NCBI RefSeq assembly: GCF_016862215.1
Contig: NZ_BOMN01000152.1
Span: 1 to 33,874 of the forward strand
Direction of reading: 5' to 3'
Source: Winogradskya humida
GTDB lineage: Bacteria; Actinomycetota; Actinomycetes; Mycobacteriales; Micromonosporaceae
Length of the DNA stretch: 33,874 nt
A program made the position numbers and the translations under genes. Below, piece by piece: positions 8,188 through 15,427 of this stretch (the first letter of the stretch is position 1; each line of letters opens with the position of its first letter). Under the pieces are notes generated by a model. That model was not told where the DNA came from and searched no databases. It saw nothing but the letters and a program-made list of their open reading frames with translations.

Positions 8188-9060
8188 ATGCCGGCTGCGG
8201 TGGGACGTCCGGGACGCACCCGCCGTCAGGCCGAGGATGCGCTGCGGTTCCTGGCGGGGGCCGGGCACGAAGACGCGGTGTGCGACGGTGCGACGGAGTA
8301 CGGCTCCGAGGCGGCCGCCGCGGTCGAGACCCTGCTGGGGGCTGACCCGCTCGTCATGCCCCCGGGCCACATCCCCAAGCTGCCCTATTGGGCGCGACCA
8401 TCCGTGTTGCCCTCGGTGCTGATGCGCGAAGGTTCCGTGGTGCTTCCGGAGTCTGCGGTCAGGCACGCACTCACCGCGCTGGCGCTGTGTCGGCCCGGTG
8501 AGCCGTACGCCGCGCTGCCGGCGATCCGGGCTGCTTATGATCCGGCGAGTCTGGCCGGCTTCGGCTGGGAGTTGTTGCAGTCCTGGCTGCTAGCCGGTGC
8601 CCCGGCGGCGGACGGGTGGCCGCTGACCGTGCTCGGTCTGATCGGCGACGACGACACCGCCCGCCGGCTCACCCCGGCGATCCTGTCCTGGCCGGGTGAC
8701 GGCGGGCATGTCCGGGCGGCCGTCGGTGTCGAGGTCCTTGCGGCGCTGGGCAGGCCGGCCACAGTGATCCAGCTGAACACGGTCGTCCAGCGGACGAAGT
8801 TCCGGCCGCTGCGGAAGGCGGCCGCGGAAAAGCTTCAAGATGTCGCGGATCGGCTGAAGATCACCGCGGAACAGCTGGCCGGCCGGCTCGTCCCGGACTT
8901 CGGGATCGCCGCCGACGTCCACGAACGGACGGTGACGCTGGCGGAGAGCCTCGCGCAGTGGCAGGACCTGTTCCTGGATTACGAGATCGTGCAGCCGTTC
9001 CCGCAGTTGGGCCGTGAGACCTGGCAATGTTTTGGCAACACGGCGTTCATCAGCCATTGA
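8188..9060 (+). CDS. truncated, internally deleted DUF4132 (MolR/YehI-like) protein
   Basis: The frame encodes 290 residues. The core matches DUF4132 proteins clearly: LPYWARPSVLPSVL, YAALPAIRAAYDPASLAGFGWELLQSWL, GLIGDDDTARRLTPAILSWPGDGGHVRAAVG, LQDVADRLKITAEQLAGRLVPDFG. In intact family members several hundred residues precede this region, and roughly 150 residues separate the VPDFG motif from the DYEIVQPFPQLGR motif. Here VPDFG is followed after about 30 residues by DYEIVQPFPQLGRE, and the protein then ends in an unrelated 13-residue tail. So the N-terminus, an internal block and the C-terminus are all missing. There is no clear ribosome-binding site before the ATG. I consider it a decaying pseudogene that retains an open frame. 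The molecular role of DUF4132 is not established. Confidence 0.7.
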   Translation: MPAAVGRPGRTRRQAEDALRFLAGAGHEDAVCDGATEYGSEAAAAVETLLGADPLVMPPGHIPKLPYWARPSVLPSVLMREGSVVLPESAVRHALTALALCRPGEPYAALPAIRAAYDPASLAGFGWELLQSWLLAGAPAADGWPLTVLGLIGDDDTARRLTPAILSWPGDGGHVRAAVGVEVLAALGRPATVIQLNTVVQRTKFRPLRKAAAEKLQDVADRLKITAEQLAGRLVPDFGIAADVHERTVTLAESLAQWQDLFLDYEIVQPFPQLGRETWQCFGNTAFISH

Positions 9061-9084
9061 CATTGAGTGAGCCGCGTGGTTAGC

Positions 9085-9100
9085 GTGAGAGCGCTCTCAC
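9085..9100. promoter_or_regulatory. perfect 16-bp LacI-type operator upstream of GH16 glucanase
   Basis: GTGAGAGCGCTCTCAC is a perfect palindrome with a central CG, typical for LacI-family operators. It resembles the Streptomyces CebR box TGGGAGCGCTCCCA. It lies 153 nt upstream of the glucanase start. Confidence 0.7.
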
Positions 9101-9129
9101 ATATTGATGGCTCGCGATGCTTGTCCAGG

Positions 9130-9141
9130 GAGAGCACTCTC
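9130..9141. promoter_or_regulatory. second, imperfect operator upstream of GH16 glucanase
   Basis: GAGAGCACTCTC has the same GAGAG/CTCTC arms as the site at 9085, with a CA centre. The two centres are 43 bp apart, close to four DNA turns, so both sites face the same side of the helix. Cooperative or looped repression is plausible. Confidence 0.55.
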
Positions 9142-9252
9142 GGCCGCCCCGGGTCGGGAGCGTCCGTCGTCCACTCGCCATGTCCGGCCGCGGGGTCGCC
9201 CCGGGCATGGCGTCGATCCGTCATCCCCAACGGAAAGGCGAGGCTCCCCGAC

Positions 9253-10611
9253 ATGAAGATCAGGAATGCAGGTTTCGCGGACCGAGCGCTGTCACGCAGC
9301 CGGCGGCGACTCATGGTCCTCCTCACCGCGGCCGTCACTGCACTGGTCGGCAGCGTGGTCATCCAGCAGCAGCCCGCACACGCCGCGTGGAACCTCGTGT
9401 GGGCCGACGAGTTCAACGGGTCCGGCGCGCCCAGCAGTGCCAACTGGAACTACAACGTCGGCAACGGCCTCAACCCCGGCCTCAATGCCTTCGACGGCTG
9501 GGGCAACGGCGAGTGGGAGTGGTACCGCCCCGAGAACTGCACGCAGTCCGGCGGCAACCTCGTGATGCGCGCCAACTGGCTCACGACGCCCATCACGGTC
9601 AACGGCCGCAACTTCTACCAGACGTCGTGCCGCATGACGACGGATACGAAGAGGTCCTTCCAGTACGGCCGCATCGAGGCGCGTATGGCGCTCCCGACCG
9701 CCACCGGCTCGTGGCCGGCTTTCTGGATGCTCGGTGATTCGTGCGACGAGACGTCCACGAGTGCCTACAACCCGGCGCAGACCTACTACGACCGCCTGCC
9801 CACCAACTGGGCCAGTTGCGGCGAGGTCGACATCATGGAACACGCGAACGCGAACGCGACCGTGACGAACAACATCTTCTGGGATCTCCGGACCGGTGTG
9901 TTCCCGTGGACAGCGGGTCAGAACGCCAACTACGTCGCGAACCCCGCCGTCAACAACGCCGCAGCCTTCCACGTCTATGCGATCGAGTGGACGGCCGCGC
10001 AGATCCGCTGGTACATCGACGGTGTGCAAACGCACGTGATCGACACGACACCGGCGACCTTGGAGGAGTTCCGCAAGCCGTTCCACGTCATCTTCAACCT
10101 GGCGCTGGGCGGCACGTACCCCGGGCAGAACCCCGTGCAGAGCCAGTTCCCGCTCACTGCATCGATCGACTACGTGCGCTATTACCAGGACGGCGGGGGC
10201 ACGACGCCGCCTCCCGCGGACGGACCCGCGACCCAGATCAACGGGCCGGGCGGCAAGTGTGTCGACGTGGCCGGTGACAACACGGGTGGCAACGGCGCGC
10301 CTGCGCAGTTATGGGACTGCCAGGGCACGGCGGCGATCGACCAGCAGTGGACGTGGAACGGGCAGGCGCTCCGCACCCTCGGCCGCTGCCTCGACGTCCA
10401 GGACGCCGGAACAGCCAACGGTGCCAAGCTTCAACTCTGGGACTGTAACGGCAGTGGGGCGCAGAACTGGGTGCAGGAAGGCAATCGGATGCGCAATCCG
10501 CAGAGCAACAGGTGCATCGACTCGCCATCAGGCGCCACAGCGAACGAGACCCGATTGCAGATCTGGGACTGCAACGGATCGGCCGCACAGTCCTTCGTGA
10601 AGGCCGCGTGA
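9253..10611 (+). CDS. secreted GH16 endo-beta-1,3-glucanase (laminarinase) with ricin-B/CBM13 domain
   Basis: The 452-residue protein hydrolyses internal beta-1,3-glucan bonds outside the cell. A twin-arginine-like basic start (SRSRRRL) and hydrophobic segment end at AHA-A near residue 44, giving an export signal. Residues 46-315 are the GH16 jelly roll, including WADEFNG, WPAFWML and the catalytic EVDIME motif (E191 nucleophile, D193, E196 acid/base). A Gly/Thr/Pro linker leads to a ricin-B-type beta-trefoil (about 322-452) with repeated LQLWDCNGSGAQNW units for carbohydrate binding. The ATG at 9253 is preceded by GGAAAGGCGAGG; the longer in-frame frame from 9067 overlaps the operators and is not protein-like. 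Two LacI-type operators upstream suggest sugar-controlled expression. Monocistronic, with a strong terminator. Confidence 0.93.
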   Translation: MKIRNAGFADRALSRSRRRLMVLLTAAVTALVGSVVIQQQPAHAAWNLVWADEFNGSGAPSSANWNYNVGNGLNPGLNAFDGWGNGEWEWYRPENCTQSGGNLVMRANWLTTPITVNGRNFYQTSCRMTTDTKRSFQYGRIEARMALPTATGSWPAFWMLGDSCDETSTSAYNPAQTYYDRLPTNWASCGEVDIMEHANANATVTNNIFWDLRTGVFPWTAGQNANYVANPAVNNAAAFHVYAIEWTAAQIRWYIDGVQTHVIDTTPATLEEFRKPFHVIFNLALGGTYPGQNPVQSQFPLTASIDYVRYYQDGGGTTPPPADGPATQINGPGGKCVDVAGDNTGGNGAPAQLWDCQGTAAIDQQWTWNGQALRTLGRCLDVQDAGTANGAKLQLWDCNGSGAQNWVQEGNRMRNPQSNRCIDSPSGATANETRLQIWDCNGSAAQSFVKAA

Positions 10612-10639
10612 CGGCCGGCCGAGGGTCACGCTGACGGTC

Positions 10640-10671
10640 AGGGCGCGGGAGCGGACAGGCTCCCGCGCCCT
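10640..10671 (+). terminator. rho-independent-type hairpin after GH16 gene
   Basis: AGGGCGCGGGAGC and GCTCCCGCGCCCT are perfect 13-bp arms around a 6-nt loop, followed by TTCC. It lies 29 nt after the glucanase stop. Confidence 0.85.
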
Positions 10672-10780
10672 TTCCGCGCATTCCGGGATACGACCAGCGC
10701 CGGGCTTGTCCGGCGCGCTTCGGCCGGCACACCACGGTGTCCTTCCTGACCGCCGACGAGGCCGACGCTCTGCTCGCCGC

Positions 10781-10876
10781 CCCGGACGCCAGCCGCCCCG
10801 GACGCCAGCCGCCCCGGACGCCAGCCGCCCCGGACGCCAGCCGCCCCGGACGCCAGACGCCTCGGACGCCAGCCGC
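10781..10876. repeat. 16-bp tandem repeat, six units
   Basis: The unit CCCGGACGCCAGCCGC occurs four times exactly (10781-10844), then twice with one mismatch each (10845-10860 and 10861-10876). Because 16 is not a multiple of 3, any translation cycles through three frames, so this is not a coding repeat. It sits in the 395-nt non-coding gap between the glucanase terminator and the convergent TetR gene. The rest of that gap shows only weak alternative GC stems (11020-11044) just past the TetR stop, which may terminate that gene. Confidence 0.9.
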
Positions 10877-11066
10877 CGCTGGGAAGGCCGCCCAGACCGA
10901 TCTGCGCCTGTCCGAACTCAGCGCAGGGATCTGTCCGTATAGGACTGCCAGGGCACCAGGCCGTCGGGCGTCGGGCGACGTGGCGGGTGCCAGCTTGTGG
11001 TTTGGCGTCGAGCGACATGCGGGGTTCTTTCCCCGTTGGCGGGGTGCCTGAATTCTCGGCGGCGAT

Positions 11067-11675
11067 TCACCGGTCGCCGGCCAGGAGTTGCTGTATCGCC
11101 GGGCCGATGGTTCTGACCAGGGTCTCCTTGTCGGTGGCAACCAGGGCCGGGACGCCGATGATGCGCTGGCTGGTGATGATGCCGACCAGCATTGCTGCGG
11201 CCAGGCCGGCTCGCAGGATCGCTTCGTCGCCGCGGCCGTGCATGCCGTGCGTGAGCCGGGACTGGATGAAGTCGCGCAGCTGGGTGTTCGCGTGCTGGTT
11301 CACGATGGCGCCGCGGAGCATCGCCATCAGGGGCTCGGACTCCTCGGCCGGGCCCTCCCAGGCTTCGAGGTAGGCGCGGACCACCCGTTCGCCGAGGTGT
11401 TCGCCGGGGCCTTCGAAGGCGGTGTCGAACCGGTGCAGGGCCGATGGCGGGATGGCCATCACGGTGGCGAACAGTTCGTCCTTGGAGCCGAAGAACTGCA
11501 TCACCTGCGACGGGTCGACCCCGGCGTCGGTGGCGATGCGCCGGATGGTCGTCGCGGCGAATCCGTCGCCGGCGAATCGGGCGCGGGCGGCTTGCAGCAC
11601 CGCCTGTCGGGTGCTCTCGGCTCCTGGTCTGCGACCGATCCGAGCACGTGGCATGGACGGGTTCTGCGAGCTCAT
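11067..11675 (-). CDS. TetR/AcrR-family transcriptional repressor
   Basis: The 202-residue protein has an N-terminal TetR helix-turn-helix (about residues 20-65) with AARARFAGDGFAATTIRRIATDAGVDPSQVMQFFGSKDELF, a textbook pattern. The C-terminal ligand-binding part (GERVVRAYLEAWEG, LRAGLAAAMLVGIITSQRIIG, ending PAIQQLLAG) resembles the group with a C-terminal TetR_C_17-like domain. It is divergently transcribed from the CocE-type hydrolase at 11800, the usual layout for a local regulator. The start at 11675 has no Shine-Dalgarno but lies 6 nt after a TATTCT -10 box, so the mRNA is probably leaderless. The inverted repeat at 11706-11721 overlaps its -35 box, implying autorepression. The ligand is unknown, perhaps a substrate of the hydrolase. 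Confidence 0.9.
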   Translation of the reverse strand: MSSQNPSMPRARIGRRPGAESTRQAVLQAARARFAGDGFAATTIRRIATDAGVDPSQVMQFFGSKDELFATVMAIPPSALHRFDTAFEGPGEHLGERVVRAYLEAWEGPAEESEPLMAMLRGAIVNQHANTQLRDFIQSRLTHGMHGRGDEAILRAGLAAAMLVGIITSQRIIGVPALVATDKETLVRTIGPAIQQLLAGDR

Positions 11676-11681
11676 GCACCG

Positions 11682-11745
11682 AGAATAGCGATCGCCAAGG
11701 CACTTCTCAACAAGTGTTGAGTTATTCGGAGATCGGTCATACGCT
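11682..11745. promoter_or_regulatory. divergent promoters sharing a TetR operator
   Basis: Minus strand: TTGAGA (11710-11705), 17 nt, TATTCT (11687-11682), then 6 nt to the TetR ATG. Plus strand: TTGAGT (11717-11722), 17 nt, TACGCT (11740-11745). The inverted repeat CTCAACA-AG-TGTTGAG at 11706-11721 covers the -35 boxes of both. One dimer bound there could block both genes. Confidence 0.65.
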
Positions 11746-11799
11746 CACCTCGACGCAGGAACCCCGGAAGGGTCTCTGCTGAGACGAAGGAGGCTCGTG

Positions 11800-13539
11800 G
11801 TGAGCGAAGACCAGCAGATGTTCGTGCCGTCCCACCCGCTGCCCGGTCCGAGGAGCGGTGTGCTCACCGCCTTTGATCCGGGCACCCGGACGCTCGCGGC
11901 GGGCTTCCAGGTCGCGCCGCCGTTCAAGCCACTGCCGGTCGACATCGTCCTCGACAAGGACGTCGCCGTGCAGCTACGCGACGGGGTGACCATCCACGTC
12001 GACGTGTTCCGCCCGGCCGGCACCGAACAAGTCCCGGTGATCGTGGCGTGGAGCCCGTACGGCAAGGGCCAGGGCACGTCGGTCAGCGTGATGGGCGTCT
12101 TCGGGCTGGTCGGCCTGGACAACAGCATCGTGTCGGGCCTGGAGAAGTTCGAGGCGCCCGACCCGGCGTACTGGTGCGCCCAGGGTTATGCGATCTGCAA
12201 CCCCGACATCCGCGGCGTCGTCGACTCCGAGGGTGACAGCGTGCTGTGGGACCGTCAGGAAGGCCGCGACTGCTACGACCTGATCGAGTGGCTCGCCGAG
12301 CAGTACTGGTGCACCGGCAAGGTTGGCATGAGCGGCACCTCGTATCTGGCTGTGTCGCAGTGGTTCACCGCGGCCGAGCAGCCGCCGCACCTGGTCGCGA
12401 TCAACCCGTGGGAGGGCGTCAGTGACGTCTACCGCGACCTGGTGATGCGCGGCGGCATGCCCGACACCGGCTTCGCCCACCAACTGCAGGACGGCAGCTT
12501 CTTCGGCAGGAACAACAAGGAGGACATCCTCGCCGAGGTCGAGAAGTACCCCTTGATGACCGGCCTCTGGCAGAACAAGATCCCGGACTTCGCCCGGATC
12601 ACCGTTCCTGCCTACATCGTGGCCAGCTACTCCAACACCCTGCACACCGCCGGGACCTTCCGCGCCTGGCGCCGGATCGCGTCACCGGACAAGTGGCTGC
12701 GCATCCACAACACCCAGGAATGGCCCGACTACTACGACAAGACCAACGTCGAGGATCTGCGCCGGTTCTTCGACCACTACCTCAAGGACGCAGACAACGG
12801 CTGGGAGCAGACCCCGCGCGTACGGTATTCGGTGCTCGACCTCGAGGGCGGCGACCAGGTCAACCTCCCGGCCGGCACCTTCCCGCCGGGCGACGTGACG
12901 TCGACGAAGTTCTACCTCGACGCCCGCACCCGCACCCTGACAGGCACCGCCCCGGCGGAGGCGACGGAGGCCACGTACGCGGTGCAGGCCAACCCGGACG
13001 CGGTGTCCTTCCTCGCCCGCTTCGACGACGAGACCGTGCTGGTCGGCTATCCGAAGGCCCACCTGTTCGTGGAGGCCCGCGACGCCGACGACATGGACCT
13101 GTTCGTCCTCGTCCAGAAACTTGACGCGCACGGCACCCCGCTGCAGGCGTTCACCGTGCCGAACCAGAGCGCCCGGGCCCACGACCTCACCGACCACGGC
13201 GCCACGATCCTGCGCTACAAGGGTTCCGACGGCCGGCTGCGGGTGTCCGCCCGGCACCTCGACGAGACGCTGACGACCGACGACGTACCCGCGCACAGCT
13301 TTGACCGGATCGAAAAGCTGTCACCGGGCGAGATCGTCGAGATCGAGATCGACCTGTTCCCGGTCGGCCTCGCGTTCCACCCGGGCGAGCAGCTGCGGTT
13401 CGTCGTCAGCTCACGGAACCTGCTCGGCACCCTGATGCCGGGGATCCGCGAATACGTCGGCGCCAACACCGGTACACACGTGGTCCACACCGGCGGGCAG
13501 CACGCCTCATACCTGCAACTGCCCCTCCGGACGCGGTAA
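11800..13539 (+). CDS. CocE/NonD-family alpha/beta hydrolase (X-Pro dipeptidyl-peptidase-like)
   Basis: The roughly 580-residue protein hydrolyses esters or acyl-peptide bonds; the exact substrate cannot be read from sequence. The N-terminal alpha/beta-hydrolase part has VAVQLRDGVTIHVDVFRPA, VIVAWSPYGKG and DIRGVVDSEGD, all typical of the family. The nucleophile is S181 in GTSYLA, matching the GxSYxG motif. A His is present in IHNTQEWPDYYD. The C-terminal part is the family's jelly-roll domain (EIVEIEIDLFPVGLAFHPGEQLRFVVSSRN). AAGGAGG lies at 11787-11793, so the second of two adjacent GTG codons (11800, spacing 6) is the better start than 11797. No signal peptide is seen, so it is probably cytoplasmic. 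It heads a two-gene operon controlled by the divergent TetR. Confidence 0.9.
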   Translation: MSEDQQMFVPSHPLPGPRSGVLTAFDPGTRTLAAGFQVAPPFKPLPVDIVLDKDVAVQLRDGVTIHVDVFRPAGTEQVPVIVAWSPYGKGQGTSVSVMGVFGLVGLDNSIVSGLEKFEAPDPAYWCAQGYAICNPDIRGVVDSEGDSVLWDRQEGRDCYDLIEWLAEQYWCTGKVGMSGTSYLAVSQWFTAAEQPPHLVAINPWEGVSDVYRDLVMRGGMPDTGFAHQLQDGSFFGRNNKEDILAEVEKYPLMTGLWQNKIPDFARITVPAYIVASYSNTLHTAGTFRAWRRIASPDKWLRIHNTQEWPDYYDKTNVEDLRRFFDHYLKDADNGWEQTPRVRYSVLDLEGGDQVNLPAGTFPPGDVTSTKFYLDARTRTLTGTAPAEATEATYAVQANPDAVSFLARFDDETVLVGYPKAHLFVEARDADDMDLFVLVQKLDAHGTPLQAFTVPNQSARAHDLTDHGATILRYKGSDGRLRVSARHLDETLTTDDVPAHSFDRIEKLSPGEIVEIEIDLFPVGLAFHPGEQLRFVVSSRNLLGTLMPGIREYVGANTGTHVVHTGGQHASYLQLPLRTR

Positions 13540-13552
13540 GGCGGCCACGACC

Positions 13553-14233
13553 ATGACCTCGAACACCGAGCATTGGGTACGTCTCGCCGGTGAGGACACC
13601 GACGCGACGATCGACAACTTCGAGCTGTTCTCCGCCCGCAGGGCCCTGAAACTGCTGAAGACCAACCTGGGCCGCGACCGCCTGCTGGAACTGCTGCGCG
13701 ACGACATCGCCGCCGGCGACGCGTTCCTGCGCGACCACCTCGAACGGTCCGCCGGGGCCGAGGCGACCGGCACGACAACTCTGCGGGCCCACCGGATCAC
13801 CGCGGCGCAGTTCACCGGCTGGCTCGCCCGAGCGTTCGCTCGCGAGGACGTCATGCTGGCCGGGCACCCCGAGCACTACGCGATCCACAAGGCGCCGGGC
13901 CGCAACGTCAACATCGTCGAGACCCTCGGCGAGTTTGTGTGCTCGTTCTTCATGCGCGAGTGGGACGACAGCCTCGTCAAAACTCACGAACTGCCCGCCA
14001 CCGCCGAGAAACCGGCCGGGCGCCGATCTCACATGCTCCTCGAGGACGGCACCGTGATCGGCTCGATCGCGAACGTCTTCACCGAAGAGCCCGGAGGGTT
14101 CACCGTACGGCTGTCGGTCACGCTGCCGGCAACCTGTGCCCCAGAGGTGGTCGAGCAGCACCTGGAGCACTTCGCGGTCGAATTCCGCACCTGGATCCTG
14201 ACCGCCGCAACCGAGCTGACCCCGCAGGCGTAA
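13553..14233 (+). CDS. hypothetical protein in the CocE-hydrolase operon
   Basis: The 226-residue soluble protein begins 13 nt after the hydrolase stop, with its AAGGCGG ribosome-binding site at that stop, so the two are surely co-transcribed. Features include ATIDNFELFSARRALKLLKTNLGRDRLLELL near the N-terminus, HPEHYAIHKAPGRNVNIVETLGEF in the middle, and a beta-rich C-terminal part (HMLLEDGTVIGSIANVFTEE, FTVRLSVTLPATCAPEVVEQHLEHFAVEFRTW). The middle and end have the look of a polyketide/SRPBCC-like or enzyme-accessory fold, but I do not recognise the family. Context suggests a role with the hydrolase. Confidence 0.75.
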   Translation: MTSNTEHWVRLAGEDTDATIDNFELFSARRALKLLKTNLGRDRLLELLRDDIAAGDAFLRDHLERSAGAEATGTTTLRAHRITAAQFTGWLARAFAREDVMLAGHPEHYAIHKAPGRNVNIVETLGEFVCSFFMREWDDSLVKTHELPATAEKPAGRRSHMLLEDGTVIGSIANVFTEEPGGFTVRLSVTLPATCAPEVVEQHLEHFAVEFRTWILTAATELTPQA

Positions 14234-14350
14234 ACGACGCCGACGCGGCCACCGCTCGAGTCGCGGCCGAGTTCGACGGGTCGGCACCCGAGCTCACCGC
14301 ACCGATCACCGATGGCGAATCCGCACCGACCCCCATGCTTGAGTGGCGAT

Positions 14351-15424
14351 TCAGCGGCCATGGCGTACGTCGTTGGGCGGGTTGTCGCGGACGTATTTGT
14401 CGAGGTCGTCCTCGCGGAGTGCTGCGAACAGCTCGCGGGAGCGGCTGGCGTCAGGGACCATCACCGAGCCCACGCCGGGAACGTCCCGGTTCTCCGCGAT
14501 CGGTAGCGTCATGAAGGTCATGTCGTTGGCCCGCAGGCCACGCAGTGTGAAAGCCAGGCGTTGCACAGGCATGCGCCGGTCTACGGTGAGGGTGCTGGCC
14601 GCGGTGCGGACCAGGCGGTCCAGGTCGCGGGGGCTGGTGAGCATGTTCTGGTCGGCGATTTTTTCGGCCAGTGCCCGCAGGTACTGCTGATGCCGCTTGG
14701 ACCTGTCGATGTCGTCGTTGGGTAGGCCGCGGCGCTGACGCACGTAGTACTCGGCCAGTTGGCCGTCGAGGTGCTGTTTGCCGGCGGCGAAGGCTACGCA
14801 GCGACGCGAGCGGCCCTGCGGGTCAGTGCATGGTGCCGACGGGTACGGGCTGTGGTCGGGCAGGAAGCGGTACGTGTCGACGGTCGCCTTGTCGATGGTG
14901 ACGTCGACGCCGCCGACCAGGTCGGTGAGTTTGCGGATGCCGGCGAAGTCCACGATCACCGGCCAGTCGATCGTGATGCCGCCGTACTGGTTCAGGGTCT
15001 GCACGAGGCGTGGGGCGCCACCCCAGGCGTACGCCGAGTTGATTTTGTTTCGGGGTCCGCGGCCGCCGCCGGCGGTGGCGATCGGCAGGTACGTGTCGCG
15101 CGGGATCGAGATCACATACGCCTTGCTCGTCGACTTCGGGATGTGGATGAGGATGACGACGTCGCTGCGACCGTCGCCCGGTTCACCCTTCGTGCGGCTG
15201 TCCGAGCCGATGATCAGCAGGTTCATCGGCCCGCGCACCTTCGGCGGCTCGGTCGTGGCGCCGGGGGAGGCCGGGGGTGCGGCGGGCAGCAGGTCGGCGC
15301 GTTCGACGGCGCCCTCGTACCGGTGGGAGAGCAGCCGGGTGCCGGCGACCGCGGCCGTCGATCCGACGACGAGCAGGGCCAGCACGACGACGAGCACGAT
15401 CCGCAGACGACGAGACTTGGCCAT
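14351..15424 (-). CDS. LytR-CpsA-Psr (LCP) family cell-wall glycopolymer ligase
   Basis: The 357-residue protein has one N-terminal membrane segment (RIVLVVVLALLVVGSTAAVAG, about residues 8-28), so the catalytic domain faces outside. The LCP domain is clear: NLLIIGSDSRTKGEPGDGRSDVVILIHIP, YVISIPRDTYLPI, KINSAYAWGGAPRLVQTL, FAGIRKLTDLVGGVDVTI, LDGQLAEYYVRQRRGLPNDDIDRSKRHQQYL. These include the conserved Asp/Arg residues that bind the pyrophosphate of a polyprenyl-linked substrate. LCP enzymes attach teichoic-acid-like or arabinogalactan-like polymers to peptidoglycan. Its start lies 3 nt after the upstream deacetylase stop, so the pair is translationally coupled. It converges on the gene ending at 14233, with no clear terminator in the 117-nt gap. 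Confidence 0.93.
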   Translation of the reverse strand: MAKSRRLRIVLVVVLALLVVGSTAAVAGTRLLSHRYEGAVERADLLPAAPPASPGATTEPPKVRGPMNLLIIGSDSRTKGEPGDGRSDVVILIHIPKSTSKAYVISIPRDTYLPIATAGGGRGPRNKINSAYAWGGAPRLVQTLNQYGGITIDWPVIVDFAGIRKLTDLVGGVDVTIDKATVDTYRFLPDHSPYPSAPCTDPQGRSRRCVAFAAGKQHLDGQLAEYYVRQRRGLPNDDIDRSKRHQQYLRALAEKIADQNMLTSPRDLDRLVRTAASTLTVDRRMPVQRLAFTLRGLRANDMTFMTLPIAENRDVPGVGSVMVPDASRSRELFAALREDDLDKYVRDNPPNDVRHGR

Positions 15425-15427
15425 CGC

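Noticed and set aside
9067..9252. N-terminal extension of the GH16 gene from an upstream in-frame start
   Set aside because: It would run through the operator palindromes, lacks protein-like character, and places the signal peptide 62 residues inside the protein.
10781..10876. CRISPR array
   Set aside because: The units are contiguous 16-bp repeats without spacers, and there are no cas genes.
10238..11140. Minus-strand frame with GVRGGWRPGRLASGAA repeats
   Set aside because: The amino-acid repeat is only the three-frame reading of a 16-bp DNA repeat, and the frame overlaps the glucanase gene.
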